A DNA stretch of 64,000 nt from Oscheius onirici (Eukaryota; Nematoda; Chromadorea; Rhabditida; Rhabditidae), in the NCBI GenBank assembly GCA_932521025.1, contig OW051473.1, positions 2,852,001 to 2,916,000 on the forward strand. The letters run 5' to 3'. The stretch's first letter is position 1. The number at the start of each line of letters is the position of its first letter. Shown piece by piece: positions 1-11,200 of this stretch. The position numbers were made by a program, and so were the translations under genes. The notes beneath the pieces are model-generated. The model was not told the origin of the DNA. It ran no database searches and was given only the letters and a program-made list of their open reading frames with translations.

Positions 1-2502
1 CTGCGTTCGAGGTTCATACTGTTTATTGGTTTCAGCACGTCCCTAGCGTAGAGCTGTAAAAAATTAGACGAAAATGCACATCTAGTGTTTTACATAATCT
101 CTTCCTTGTGATCAATTGTGTTTTTGTGCAGATGACAGCAAATTCAGCTGTAATCCTATTTTGTTAAAACCACAGTTGGGCAAAAGATTCTCAAATATGT
201 GCCCATGGCCGTTTAATAGGTACGCAACGAGAGGTCTTGAATCAAGCGACGAGTTTTTTGTCAAAAACTCACAGAAACAAAAATTCAGAAAGTTGTCCAA
301 TGATGTTTTAGTAAGCTCGTGCCTGGAACTAATTGCGTGGGATGCAGCAATTGTCAGAGTTGTGCCGAGTTAGCATAATAGAAGCAGCATCTTTCCGTGA
401 AAGTCATTTGTGCCAAGAACCAAAATTTTAAAATATATTGCTTGTAGAGAGTCATCGACTCCTCCTCTTTCATTAATCCGATAATCTGATCTGGGGGAAA
501 ATGCCATCATTCCTTGTATTCTACTTCGTCTATGCATCGGATAACGTGCCCAAGCTCTGAACTACTCGTCGATTGGGCTAATAGGGTAGACGCTCTTTCA
601 ATTTTAGTTCAAAGCAGCACCTTCTTCACCCCGTTTCCATTTATATCCGACTATTGGACGTAAATAAAATTCTCTCTGGGGGATTGCACACGGGCTTTCT
701 GAACAGCCATCCGAATTATAAATTTTGAGGTCGGACATCAGTCTTTTGATTCCGACTTCCTTTTTTTTTAGTGGCTTCAATCGCCGCATTTCCGGCCCGA
801 CAAAACAAGCGTTCATTAGCAGAGAAGAGTTTGTTTCTTTCACACGGTTTTGTGGCCCGCGGCAAAGTAACTTCATTCATCTGCCGATTTGATTTGGATT
901 TCTCCGCCGGACACTCTTGTTTCCGTATACAAGGCCAATCTGCGTGACTTTTCTTCTCTGATTTTTGAATATTTATCCGAGAATTATTAGTTTCGATGAT
1001 GTATGACCCCTGTGCGGGACACTCTCGCCATCAACATCAGTTTGGCACGCAATTTTAACTTTTCCTTATTTGACAAACATTGTCAATTCGTATTGTTTTC
1101 GCTCTGTTCCTTTGATACAATTGTTGACTATAACAGGAAGCCTTCGGGAGACATATATGCTATGAAGTCAATAATTTTATCAGAAGTCCAGACTAAAAAC
1201 AAACGGAACAGCCTCTTCTCAACTATTCCCCGAATGCCATTATTCTCGGCCCACTCAGCGGTCTTCTGGTTCAATCCGATTCTGAAACATTGAGATTCTC
1301 TAGCACTTTTCAAACGTTCAAACTTTCAAATCCTTTTTGAGCGAAAACTTATTGGAAAAGGCCAACAATCTTACGAAACACTGACTGAAGAGTGAACTTT
1401 GCCTAATACTTATTTTGACAAATAAATACCAGTAAAACATTAAGATGGTTCTTCAGACCTTCAAATGGCGATAACTCCTATTTTTCATCGGTCCTAATCC
1501 CTATCAAAAACCACCATTAAGAAAAGCTAGTCTGTTCAGTTAAGCACGCTTTCTTACTCCACCAGCCGTCTATGACGGCTTTCGCCTCTCTTTGAGACAG
1601 ACAGACACCATTGCACTTTAGTAAAGAAAGATATTTCCGTTTCCAGAAAAGTCTTAGATTATTTTAGATACACTAAAAGAAGAATAAAGAAACCTGTATC
1701 CGTTTGGTATCAATTATACTTCTTCGACTGCGTTGACACAGCTTGAAAGGGCACTTTTTTAAGTATTTCTGAGTCAAACTTAATGGAAACATGACAGATC
1801 TTGGGTACAAAGTCTTTTTATTCTGTTGATCGGTCTGCCTCTGTTCAAAAACTGTATTCTTTCGTTGTGTTATCAGATACTTTGAAAGGTAAATAAGAAT
1901 CAAAGCAATCACTTCACATTTCACCCGTCTTTAACATTAAAATAATCACGGTTCGCTTTTTGATGTTAATAAGAGTGTACTGCGGGTTTTGTACTTTTCA
2001 AACTGCAAAAGCAAAGATTTGTTCATTCGTATTAAAATGTTCAAAAGTTTTGAGATCAAAGATTTCTCTCCGATTCGGACAACAATGCTTGTGAGAACGG
2101 GCTGTACCTCAAAACATCGAAAAACTCGTGGGTTCGCGGCAAAGTGGCTCTTCCTTATTGCATATTTGATCAGAAAGTTTTAAAAGTTGTAGTTATAAAG
2201 TTTCTTCTGTCCAGTCATCCTGAAATATCTCATTGGAACAAATTGTGTTCTATTTATGAGTGACTCTCGTCTTGACTAATGCATCCACCTTTCACATATT
2301 CTGGCGTCTTTCAAACGACTAGATGAAAAGAGATTCCTATCTCGCACTTCTGCATGCTCTCCTCTTTTGGAATCTTTTATCAGTGAGGTCACTCACACTA
2401 GGAGGCGGGGCTTCGCACCAAGAGCAACGCCCTCAGGGTCGCTGCTTATCCCTCATCACACCACTTGTAATATTTTAACACAAAATCACGGTACTATTTT
2501 AG
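1..2502. other. Region without a recognisable gene
   Basis: No open frame here has splice sites and protein character that persuade me. The segment just before the GPCR (about 2390-2450) is GC-richer than its surroundings and may be its promoter. The GPCR start codon directly follows a pyrimidine-rich TTTTAG, which could be a spliced-leader acceptor or the end of an intron whose upstream exon lies here. Confidence 0.4.
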
Positions 2503-4776
2503 ATGAACGGCAGTTCTGACGGGATGTCATCCGAAAGTGGCGACGTCTCTCACCCGTGGATTTTCGCTAATCTCTACCTATTCTATCTGCCGATTTGCGT
2601 TCTTCTCGGCCTTTCCGGAAATGCGATGGTCTGGATCCTTATTAAGTGAGTTCAATTTCTGTATATTTTTGTTCTGCAAAACAGGAGCAGACTTGTGAAG
2701 GCGCCTATTATTGACTCAGGTAAAGGAACACTCGACCTTCTGAGCCCGATGACGATAATTGCAATATAATGAACGAGATTCATTAATGATCAAAATGCGC
2801 TGCACCTGTCACGTTAGGGACTGTTGCAATGTAATTTTCGTAAAGCTGCATTAAAGAACAGAAAGAACGAATGCCGCTGCAGAAGAAGCCATATGAATCC
2901 AGGATTATTTCTGTCCTATATTTGATCTAAAACGTTTATATGGAATTTGCGATGCTTGCAAAAAGTGACCCTATTTCAAAAAGTGGCCATGTGAGCCTCT
3001 TCTCCGGATGTTCAAAACAATCTTTTTCTCTCAAGGAATTCCTGATTGCGCCGGATAAGAGCTCTTCAGAAATTAGCTGCAGGGAAACATTTTCCTCTTC
3101 CGGCTCTGAAATTTGATGCCAGTTGGGGACTTTTAGCAATGCGACTACTAGGCAATTAGTATAAGGATCAAATGCCATGTATCTTTCTTGCCCCCTGTTA
3201 ACAAATTACAATTGACCTCGAAAACATAGGATTGTACTCTGGTTTCTGGGGCATATACGGTAACCTACGCATGTGATATTCCAGAGACGGGATATTAGTC
3301 TTTACTGGACAGGAAAGGACTTGGGAAATGGCAAAACGTCAACTGAAGAGAACTTTTTTATAGGACGAACCGAATGCTCTCTCGACTTCCGACCAACACG
3401 TACCTTCTGTGTCTGGCACTGATGTCATCGATGTTCCTAATCTTTCTGCTCGTCTTCTGGCTTGAAGAGGTCTCCTATCGCTACTTCAACGTATGCACCT
3501 CCACCTGTTACAACCCCTAGTAGTATCACCAAAGCTTTCGTAATCTCAGAGGCACAAAATCCCCCGTTTTGGCATGGTCGAGCATGGTATTCTTTTTCAC
3601 CTAACTCCCACCTGACGAGTCAAATAAGCAAATATTCATCAGTGTTTTTCAGATGTTCCACGTCTTCGCATTCAAGAACTACAATCTCAGTTGCAAGGTA
3701 AACAATCTTTTTAATATTTAGTCTTTCGTTTAAGATTAACACATTTTTGGCCCACGTCTGTGATTTCTCGAGCGTTTGGCTAATTGTTCTTGTCTGCTGC
3801 GAAAGACTCGTTTTATTATATCGAAAACGAAGGAGTTTAACTAAAGAAAGGTGTGTATTGTTTCAATTATGATATCATTCGCAAATTCAGAGCGCGAATT
3901 CAAGTAATCGTGCTGATTGTCATCGCAATGCTCTTCAACTCCTGGATCCTGTTGGTAGCCTCTCTGAACGACTCCAACCAAGAATGTGACATTGATCTCC
4001 GCTTTGTTCGCCTCTACAATGTCATGACCATTCTTGAGGTTTTTGCTCGTTTTACACTTCAAATTGTCACAATTTAGACCATAGTATGCATGATGGTGCC
4101 GACGATATTCATCGTAATTTCAAACATCCTGGTTCGATACAAGTTGAACTATCATTTGAAGTAAGATCACTTTTAATTGCAATCTATTTCTGTTACAGAA
4201 ATCTTCCTGGGTCGCCTGGTGTCTCCTTCAATACCGCAGATGTTGTCGTCACAACAGCATCATCTGCGGCACCGAGCCAGCCAAACACCACATCAAAGTG
4301 AGTCAAAGGGGTTTTTTGTCAAATAACCCATATTTATAGCGGTGGACGTTGCTCTCTATACAAAGTATCCAGTCGCGCATCAGAGGATGTTGTTCAACCG
4401 ATGATGAAGGCGCGAGGAAAGAAGGGACTTCGACCATCTGACATTCAACTCACTAGGAGTCTTCTCGTTGTGACGTCCGTCTTCATTCTTCTGAACCTTC
4501 CCAACTATTTGTACCGAATTGCAAATACTTTCAACCTTTGGTCGAGAGAGGTAAAATTGTCTCAAACGCTTGAGATAAAGGTATCAGTTTCAGGGAAGCT
4601 ACTTGCAAGAAATTTCTTGGCTTGTTCATGTTCTTCTTTATACTCACCATGCTCTTCTCTTCTACTTATACATCTTCTATTCTCCCCAGATGAAGAGACG
4701 TCTTCTTCCAACAGCCCTAAAACTTCTGGAATGTTACTGCTTCAAGCCTCCAGGAGACCAATCATCTGACAGTTAA
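2503..4776 (+). CDS. Class A (rhodopsin-type) peptide GPCR, FMRFamide-receptor-like
   Basis: A seven-transmembrane receptor, probably for a neuropeptide, at the plasma membrane. Nine exons join in frame to 384 aa: 2503-2645, 3364-3490, 3653-3697, 3735-3850, 3891-4038, 4078-4160, 4199-4297, 4340-4550 and 4594-4776. TM1 begins at NLYLFYLPICVLLGLSGNAM with the conserved GN. TM2 follows NRMLSRLPTNTYLLCLALM. TM3 ends in CERL in place of DRY, preceded by a Cys that can pair with the Cys in loop 2 (NDSNQEC). TM6 carries FILLNLPNYLYR. TM7 ends FYLYIFYSPQMKRRL instead of NPxxY, a form common in nematode FMRFamide-type receptors. Introns are mostly 37-45 nt, but intron 1 is about 720 nt. The ligand cannot be inferred. 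The start codon could change if an upstream exon exists. Confidence 0.88.
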
Positions 4777-4874
4777 ACTGGTTAATCGACGTGATCATTA
4801 TCAAAATTCAAAATGCGGTGTGAATTCTGTGATCTATTTGTAAAATGTACTCATCAGATTTGTGAAACGAAACT

Positions 4875-4887
4875 AATAAAAAATAAA
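4875..4887 (+). terminator. Tandem polyadenylation signals of the GPCR gene
   Basis: Two AATAAA hexamers (4875-4880 and 4882-4887) lie about 100 nt after the GPCR stop codon. Confidence 0.6.
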
Positions 4888-5200
4888 GACGTTGTTTTCA
4901 TCTAATTGGCATGTTTTCGACAAGTACAAGCGGAAGAACACAAGGACATTGACCAAACTGTTGAACAAAATGAAAGGAACAGGAAATAGCTGCTTGGCAA
5001 AAAGTGCCGTCTACTGCTGTCGGCAACAAGGGTGAATGCGATCGATGTTACGATCTAGAAATGTTCTCGGTCGCGCAAAGGGTCGTCGTGCGCGACTGCA
5101 TTATCAGACGGCACTTCCTGCTGATTCTTTGATAATTGTTGCCAATTTCATCACTTAATTAGATTTAATAAGCTTACAAAGACGGTGCTAATGTCTTGAC
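4888..5200. other. Intergenic region between the GPCR and the ROL-3-like gene
   Basis: About 310 nt with no open frame of note. It must hold the 5' region of the following receptor gene. No TATA box is evident. Confidence 0.4.
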
Positions 5201-8200
5201 ATGGATTTTTTATTTCTATTATTTGTTGTTTTGCTCAATTATTCTGCTCAAGCTACTGTATTCTCTTCTTCTTTCAAAACGTGTCAAGATCAATGCGCTG
5301 ATAGAAGTTTGGTAAGTACAAAATTTTCCTCTGAACTGTAATCCAGCTTAACTTGCTTTCTTTTATTTTTTCTGTACCTTTCAGTTTTGGAAGCAAATAT
5401 TTTGCTAATTTTGTTATTTACTGAAAAACGTAGAAATATTAAAGGGAAGCAGAGGAAAACTTATTAACTTCTGAATTTGAAAGTATAATTATTATCGTGC
5501 CTTTCATGGTCTTCGAAATCTAATTTCGATCGCCTTGATTCCTCGTTTCACCACCTAACATTCCGAAGTACAGTCTGTTTTTCACGGGGTCAGTGGATGA
5601 TTAATGTCCTCCTTCACATTCATTGCTATCACATTCAACCGTCTACGATAGGCGTATAGTGACCAAAGTGAAGCGAGAGAGAAACCGCAGCAAGGTCGCA
5701 GATCGTCTTGAGAGATTTCATATTTTCTAATTTCCAGGCTCTTCCACTCGGTCGAGGAGAGCTCTCATGGAGCTCTGAAGCAATAGCAGCTTGTGGCTAC
5801 AGCTGTACCGTTAATTCCGTATGTTATGAGGTCGATGTAGGTGTGACAGTCGCTATCTTTAGTGTCACCACGGCTGTCACGATCTGGATGAACCCATCTC
5901 GCGCTGCCATGCCAGATGTTCTGAGGAAGGAATAGTTTTTGAAAGTTGTGCACAGGGATGTCAAGCAGTCGAACAAGCATTTCTCATACAAGTTCAAGGC
6001 ATTTAAAAATGCTTTTCTGTAACATAAAAAACTTTAGAACTTGTGAATTCTGTGACAGGAACTGGAGAACAAGTGGAAGGCGGCGTCCGTCTAATTTACA
6101 TATTTCCAGACGTAGCTGCTCCTCAACTTCAAGAAATAGCTGCTGCAGAAGTAAGTGTCTGCTGACAGAATAATACGCATTTCTTTCGGTACAATGGATC
6201 GCCCATTCTCGCTCGAAAACAGTCAGTTATGGCTGGAAATGGACCATTCTAGCCCCCACAGCGTTTAGAAACAGCACTTTAGTCGCCGATGCCATACTGC
6301 CCGAAGAAAAGTCTTCAAGTATTGAGGTATTTTCCATAAAATTTATTCATTCTTTGATTCTAGTTCCGTCTGGCTGTTTTCTATCGGAATCGTGTGGTTG
6401 TTTCTCACCCGGCGACGTATACACAACCAAATGTCAATGTTCCGGTCCTTCTAGAGGTCACTCACCAACGCCAGATGAGCAATGATAAAGTGGCTGTTTG
6501 CTGGAGAATTAAGCAAGAAAATGCTAGGGTTATGCTCACCGTAACGTCTTTAGACGGCACAGAACTTCAAACACTAGAAACTACCCTAAAGTAAGCTTCA
6601 TTTCAAAACTTTCACAGGAACATTTTGTAGGTGTCATCTGTTGAGAAATCTAAAGTCAGAAAACTGTTGTCGTGTCAGTTTTACCGATATAACCATCCCT
6701 GAACAAGTCAGTCCAGCGACAAATTCAACAACACTGGATGTAAGAAAAGTTGAAGGTAAAAACGATTCAGATTTCTAAAGACTATTTCAGATCCACTTCT
6801 GGTGATGAATGAGATACAAACTCCAAAGCTCGTAATGGTCAATGGCTCCCATTTGCTTCAAATGAAAAACATTGACGATTACGTTGTCAGCGATGAACCC
6901 ATTGTAGTGCCTTTCACGGTTCCAGACAAAGATTCTTTAACAGGTATGTTCTCTGTCCGCATCTGTACTCTCTCAGCTGCCTGTGGTATTTCTCTATCGG
7001 AAGTAATTGTGGGAAGCTCACGAGGAGGATTGTGGAGGGTTGCTATGGAGTTCAATGAGACTCAGATAGAATCCGATGTTAGCCAATTGAGGGACTATGA
7101 CGAGGAACAGAACAGAATATGGCAGATAGTCTATGGTTTGAGCTAATCAAGATTTAAAGAAAAAAGGTTGCAGATAGTATAAACAATTTTGTCTATGCTG
7201 TTCTTGGAGATAAGGGGATACTGAGATGTCCCATTGAAAAAGGAAACTGCACACTTGCTTCCAACTCCGATACGTTGAATCCTGTCAGACAAATAGCAGT
7301 GGATGCAATTAATGGGTTAGTTCTTGAACTAGCTTAAAATTATGTTTAGGTATCTCTATTTTGTTGGAGCCGACCATCAAGCTTACAAAACGTCTTTATT
7401 TCCTTTCAACTCCGAGGAAACGTATACTTTGTCAAGTATCACCCCGCTTACCGAGATCAGCTCAGTGAGCAGTATCTATTTCGATTTTACAAACTATGAA
7501 CTGTATGCAGCACTAAAGAACAGTACGTACGGTTTTATTAGCTTGGCTTATATTTAGGCTCAATAATCGTGTACGACGTAATTTCTGGAGAAGTGCGTGA
7601 AAAGCGCCATACGGAGTACATGGAAGTAACCAGACTAGAAGTTTTGGGTGAAAGACTCTTTTGGACAAGAGAAAAATGTGGAGACTCGGCAATAGATGCC
7701 GTTTGTTTCTATTCGGAAGATCAGAAAAACAGCGAGATCGAAAAACAGCCCTACTTTAGCAGGTTAACAACGTTTGATCAGTTTAAAAAATTTAACTTAT
7801 AGATATCTGTACGCTGCCACAATCAACGACTTCACGTTTTTGAACACGCCTGCTCAGTTATTTTCATTGGCTCCTTTTGGAGATTTATCACTCATTGCCA
7901 GCGACAGTGAAGGACTTATCACGTGGATTGACTCTAAGTCAGAGCCCTTCACCGTGCCCGGACACCAATGGTGGAACTGTACTAATGAATTGAAACTCAT
8001 TCAAAATAACCAGACAACTTTACTGTTTGGAGAGGGAAACAATATGGTACGAGCATACAATGCCGCTAGGAAGATCGTTTCAGACAATTGCTGTCGATCC
8101 CGGTGTTGAATACAATCTCAGACTAAGACGTTGTTTAGACGACACTTGTTCTGAATCCATCGAAACCAAAGAAACCGCCATGGCAAAGCAATTGAGTAAG

Positions 8201-11200
8201 TTTAATACTTTCATAGTTCTTATATTTAATTTAAGGTCCTTCACTGGTTCTTCTCAAGAAGACCACTGATTCAATTCAAGCGTTGGACATTTTAGGTCGA
8301 CCGCTGGATATGCAAGGCTCCGTCGGTAAGAATTGTTTTTGTTACTGAAAAGTATTGGTTGCAGGTACCTCCATTCCATTGAACATTGCTGAACCGTTTG
8401 CCATCGACAACACCACCTTGTCTTATTATGCACTTTCGTCAAATGTGAGTTGATAATCTACAACAAAACGTAAACATTTAAGACATGGGTAAACCAGGGC
8501 AGTCTAGATGGTTCGACCACTAACATGTTTACTGGCTACGCAACAATATCACATCTGGCCACATCTCCGAGTCGGGCTCTTCTGTTCGTAGCATCCACTT
8601 ATCAAATTTTGTCGTTCCGCTTAACAGGAACTTTTGATCACACGTAAGAAAACAATAAAAAAATCCTAAAAGATTTAGATACTACTCGTGTGCATCAGTA
8701 TTGGATGAATGTGGTCAAGTTGTTGGACTGTCAGTGGACGATCAAACGGGTGAAGTTCATTTTGCTCTAAGGATGCCAAAAGGAACATTTGTTCTGTTCG
8801 AGGCCAATCAGGAGGATCGTACACCTCGTTTGCTTTCGGAAAGTGCTACAATTCCTGAGTTGGTCTCTTTTTACAATCAAAATCGACTCATTAAGAATTA
8901 AACAGCTGATTGTTGCCCAAGAGAAAGTTGTGTTTTTAACCGAAAACGGTCTTGTTGGTGTTTGCGATAAACACCTAGAAAATATAAATATGAATCTTGG
9001 GCTCGATCAAGTTACGTCTCTTCTCCCTCTAACACCAGATCGTGGAACAAATCTAGGAACTTTTACTGGAGAAATTATGATGAGTACGGAGCAGAAAGAT
9101 CGGATAATGTGGAATGTGGAACCGAGGAAAATTGCGGGAAAAACTCTGTTCAAGGTGAGAGATGATGAAAACATTAAATGAACCAACATAGGTGTCTCTG
9201 TATAAAGAAAAGCTAGGATCAGCAGAGAAGCGTGTGGAAGTGACCACAGAAAACGGGTTCACGTTGCCAGAAGATCTGTTGGAAGCTTGGAGTTCTGCCC
9301 AAAAGTTTGACATCAACGTTGAAGGCTTCACTGCGTGGACAGCAATGTCAATAAACAAAACTGGACTACAAGCACCGGTGAAACCTCCAGGTATTCCAAC
9401 AGCTGTCAGCATATATGCGACACAACAGGTACCCCTATTTTTGTTAGAAAAACAAAGTCTTTTAAGAAAACTGTCGACGGAGCACGAGCCATCATTTCCT
9501 TCTTTTGGGGGCCGCCAGTAGAATGGAATGGTACCCCCTTCCAATATCTTGCCAATTGCACAAAGGAGGATGGTTCAACTCAGGGCGGAAATGTTGCAAG
9601 CACTGTCAACCACTACTCTTTTGCTGTAAAAAGTGGAAAGGTGAGCTGTATTGTGGCGGCATCAAATGAGCCAAGCAACATTGGAAGTTACACGGAGGCT
9701 GTGACTATTGACAGCAGTGGTAAGACTAAGCAATCCGCATGAGAAATGCCGTTTTAGAACTCAAACCACTTGTTAGACTTTTTGCAATCGACTCGACCAA
9801 CGCTTTGATTGCCATAACAGATATCCGAACTGATGTGACTATCAAACGGCAAAAGAGACAGTCTGCGCAAGTAAGTACCGTCCTATCTTCCGAGAGCATC
9901 TTACAGCAGATGGAATATCAAGCCATAGCTTACATTGGTAACGACCTGTTTGCCGTGAGGAAAGAACACGACTCTGTGCAGCCTTTGCTAGTTCAAATAG
10001 ATACCAATGACATGGATACTATCGTGCACAAGGTAGAACAGGTTAAAAGCTGTAAAATCAGTGATTTTTAGGTTTCGATTGGAGGTGATATTGGCAGAAT
10101 TGAGACCATGACATCGGATTGGGTAGCCAACAGACTGCTATTTGTATCAGGAATGGCTCTCTATCAGTTGTCACTGGATCCGTTCTTGACTACTTCTTTG
10201 CTAAATCCTCGGAAACTAATCGATCTCAGTACGGTAGCTACAGATGCCAAGCAGCTGACTTTCGACCCCTTCAAAAAGTAAGAGATTAAACTTTGCATTA
10301 ATAAGGTCTCAGTATTGCCTATCTTTTGACAAGGAACGGTTCTTTGTTCTCCCTCAACTTGTGGAAAGAGAACGAACAGAATCTAGCTCTGGCTGTTCCA
10401 TGTCTCGCTTCTCAGACCGTCACTTGGATGATGACAGGTATTGCCATTTTTTCACTAGTAATATTTTTTTAAGAATTTACCTGGAACCGACCCAATTCGC
10501 CAAAGATATACGCTCTAACGTGGAATGGACTGATTGCAGTAGATCTTGAGGAAAACAGCCAGTGTAATGAAGTGAGGATCGACTGGATCAAATTTGGAGG
10601 TACCCTTGTATATAATCATTTAAATTTGGTTGTCAGACAAGGGTATAAAAGGCATAACCGCATTTGCCATTGCTGATAAACTTCTTGTCTTTGTCTCCGC
10701 TCAAGAAATGCTATTCTACGAAAGTGGAGATCTGACCCGTATTCCGATAACCAATCCACCTTTGCGACAAATTTTGGCTGTCAGCCAAAGTGGGCAACCG
10801 TTCCCAGGTATGCATCTCTTTTTGTTGCAAAAGTTTCTCTTAGATCGGTCCTGTTTTGTTTTGCCATCCTCCAGCGGAATTCAATTTACTGTTATGAACG
10901 AGGGTAAAACTGGGGCGTTTCTTGATGTACAGAAGCCTACTATACCAACGACTTGTGCTGGCGTGTCATTCCCACAGACGCATTATGAGGTAATAGTTTA
11001 TCAATTACAATCATGCGCGAACATTTTAAGGTGTATTTTACAAGAAAGAATGCGGAAAAGGTGAAGCATATCAGAAGCTTCTCGGACAAAATACACATTG
11101 AAAATGGTATTTTGGACAAAGAGACGGACTACGAGGTTTTTTTGAACTTGACTGTATCAATATTTTCTTGGCAGATAACTGTGGCTTGGTTGAACAGATA

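Noticed and set aside
604-876. 90-codon minus-strand frame upstream of the GPCR
   Set aside because: No splice sites or domain features, and the composition does not look coding.
2936-3178. Minus-strand frame inside GPCR intron 1
   Set aside because: It lies in a long intron of a well-supported gene and has no features of its own.
6942-6974. Possible 33-nt in-frame intron in the ROL-3-like gene
   Set aside because: The segment is open and can be translated. The GT and AG flanks alone do not decide, so I left it as coding or optional.
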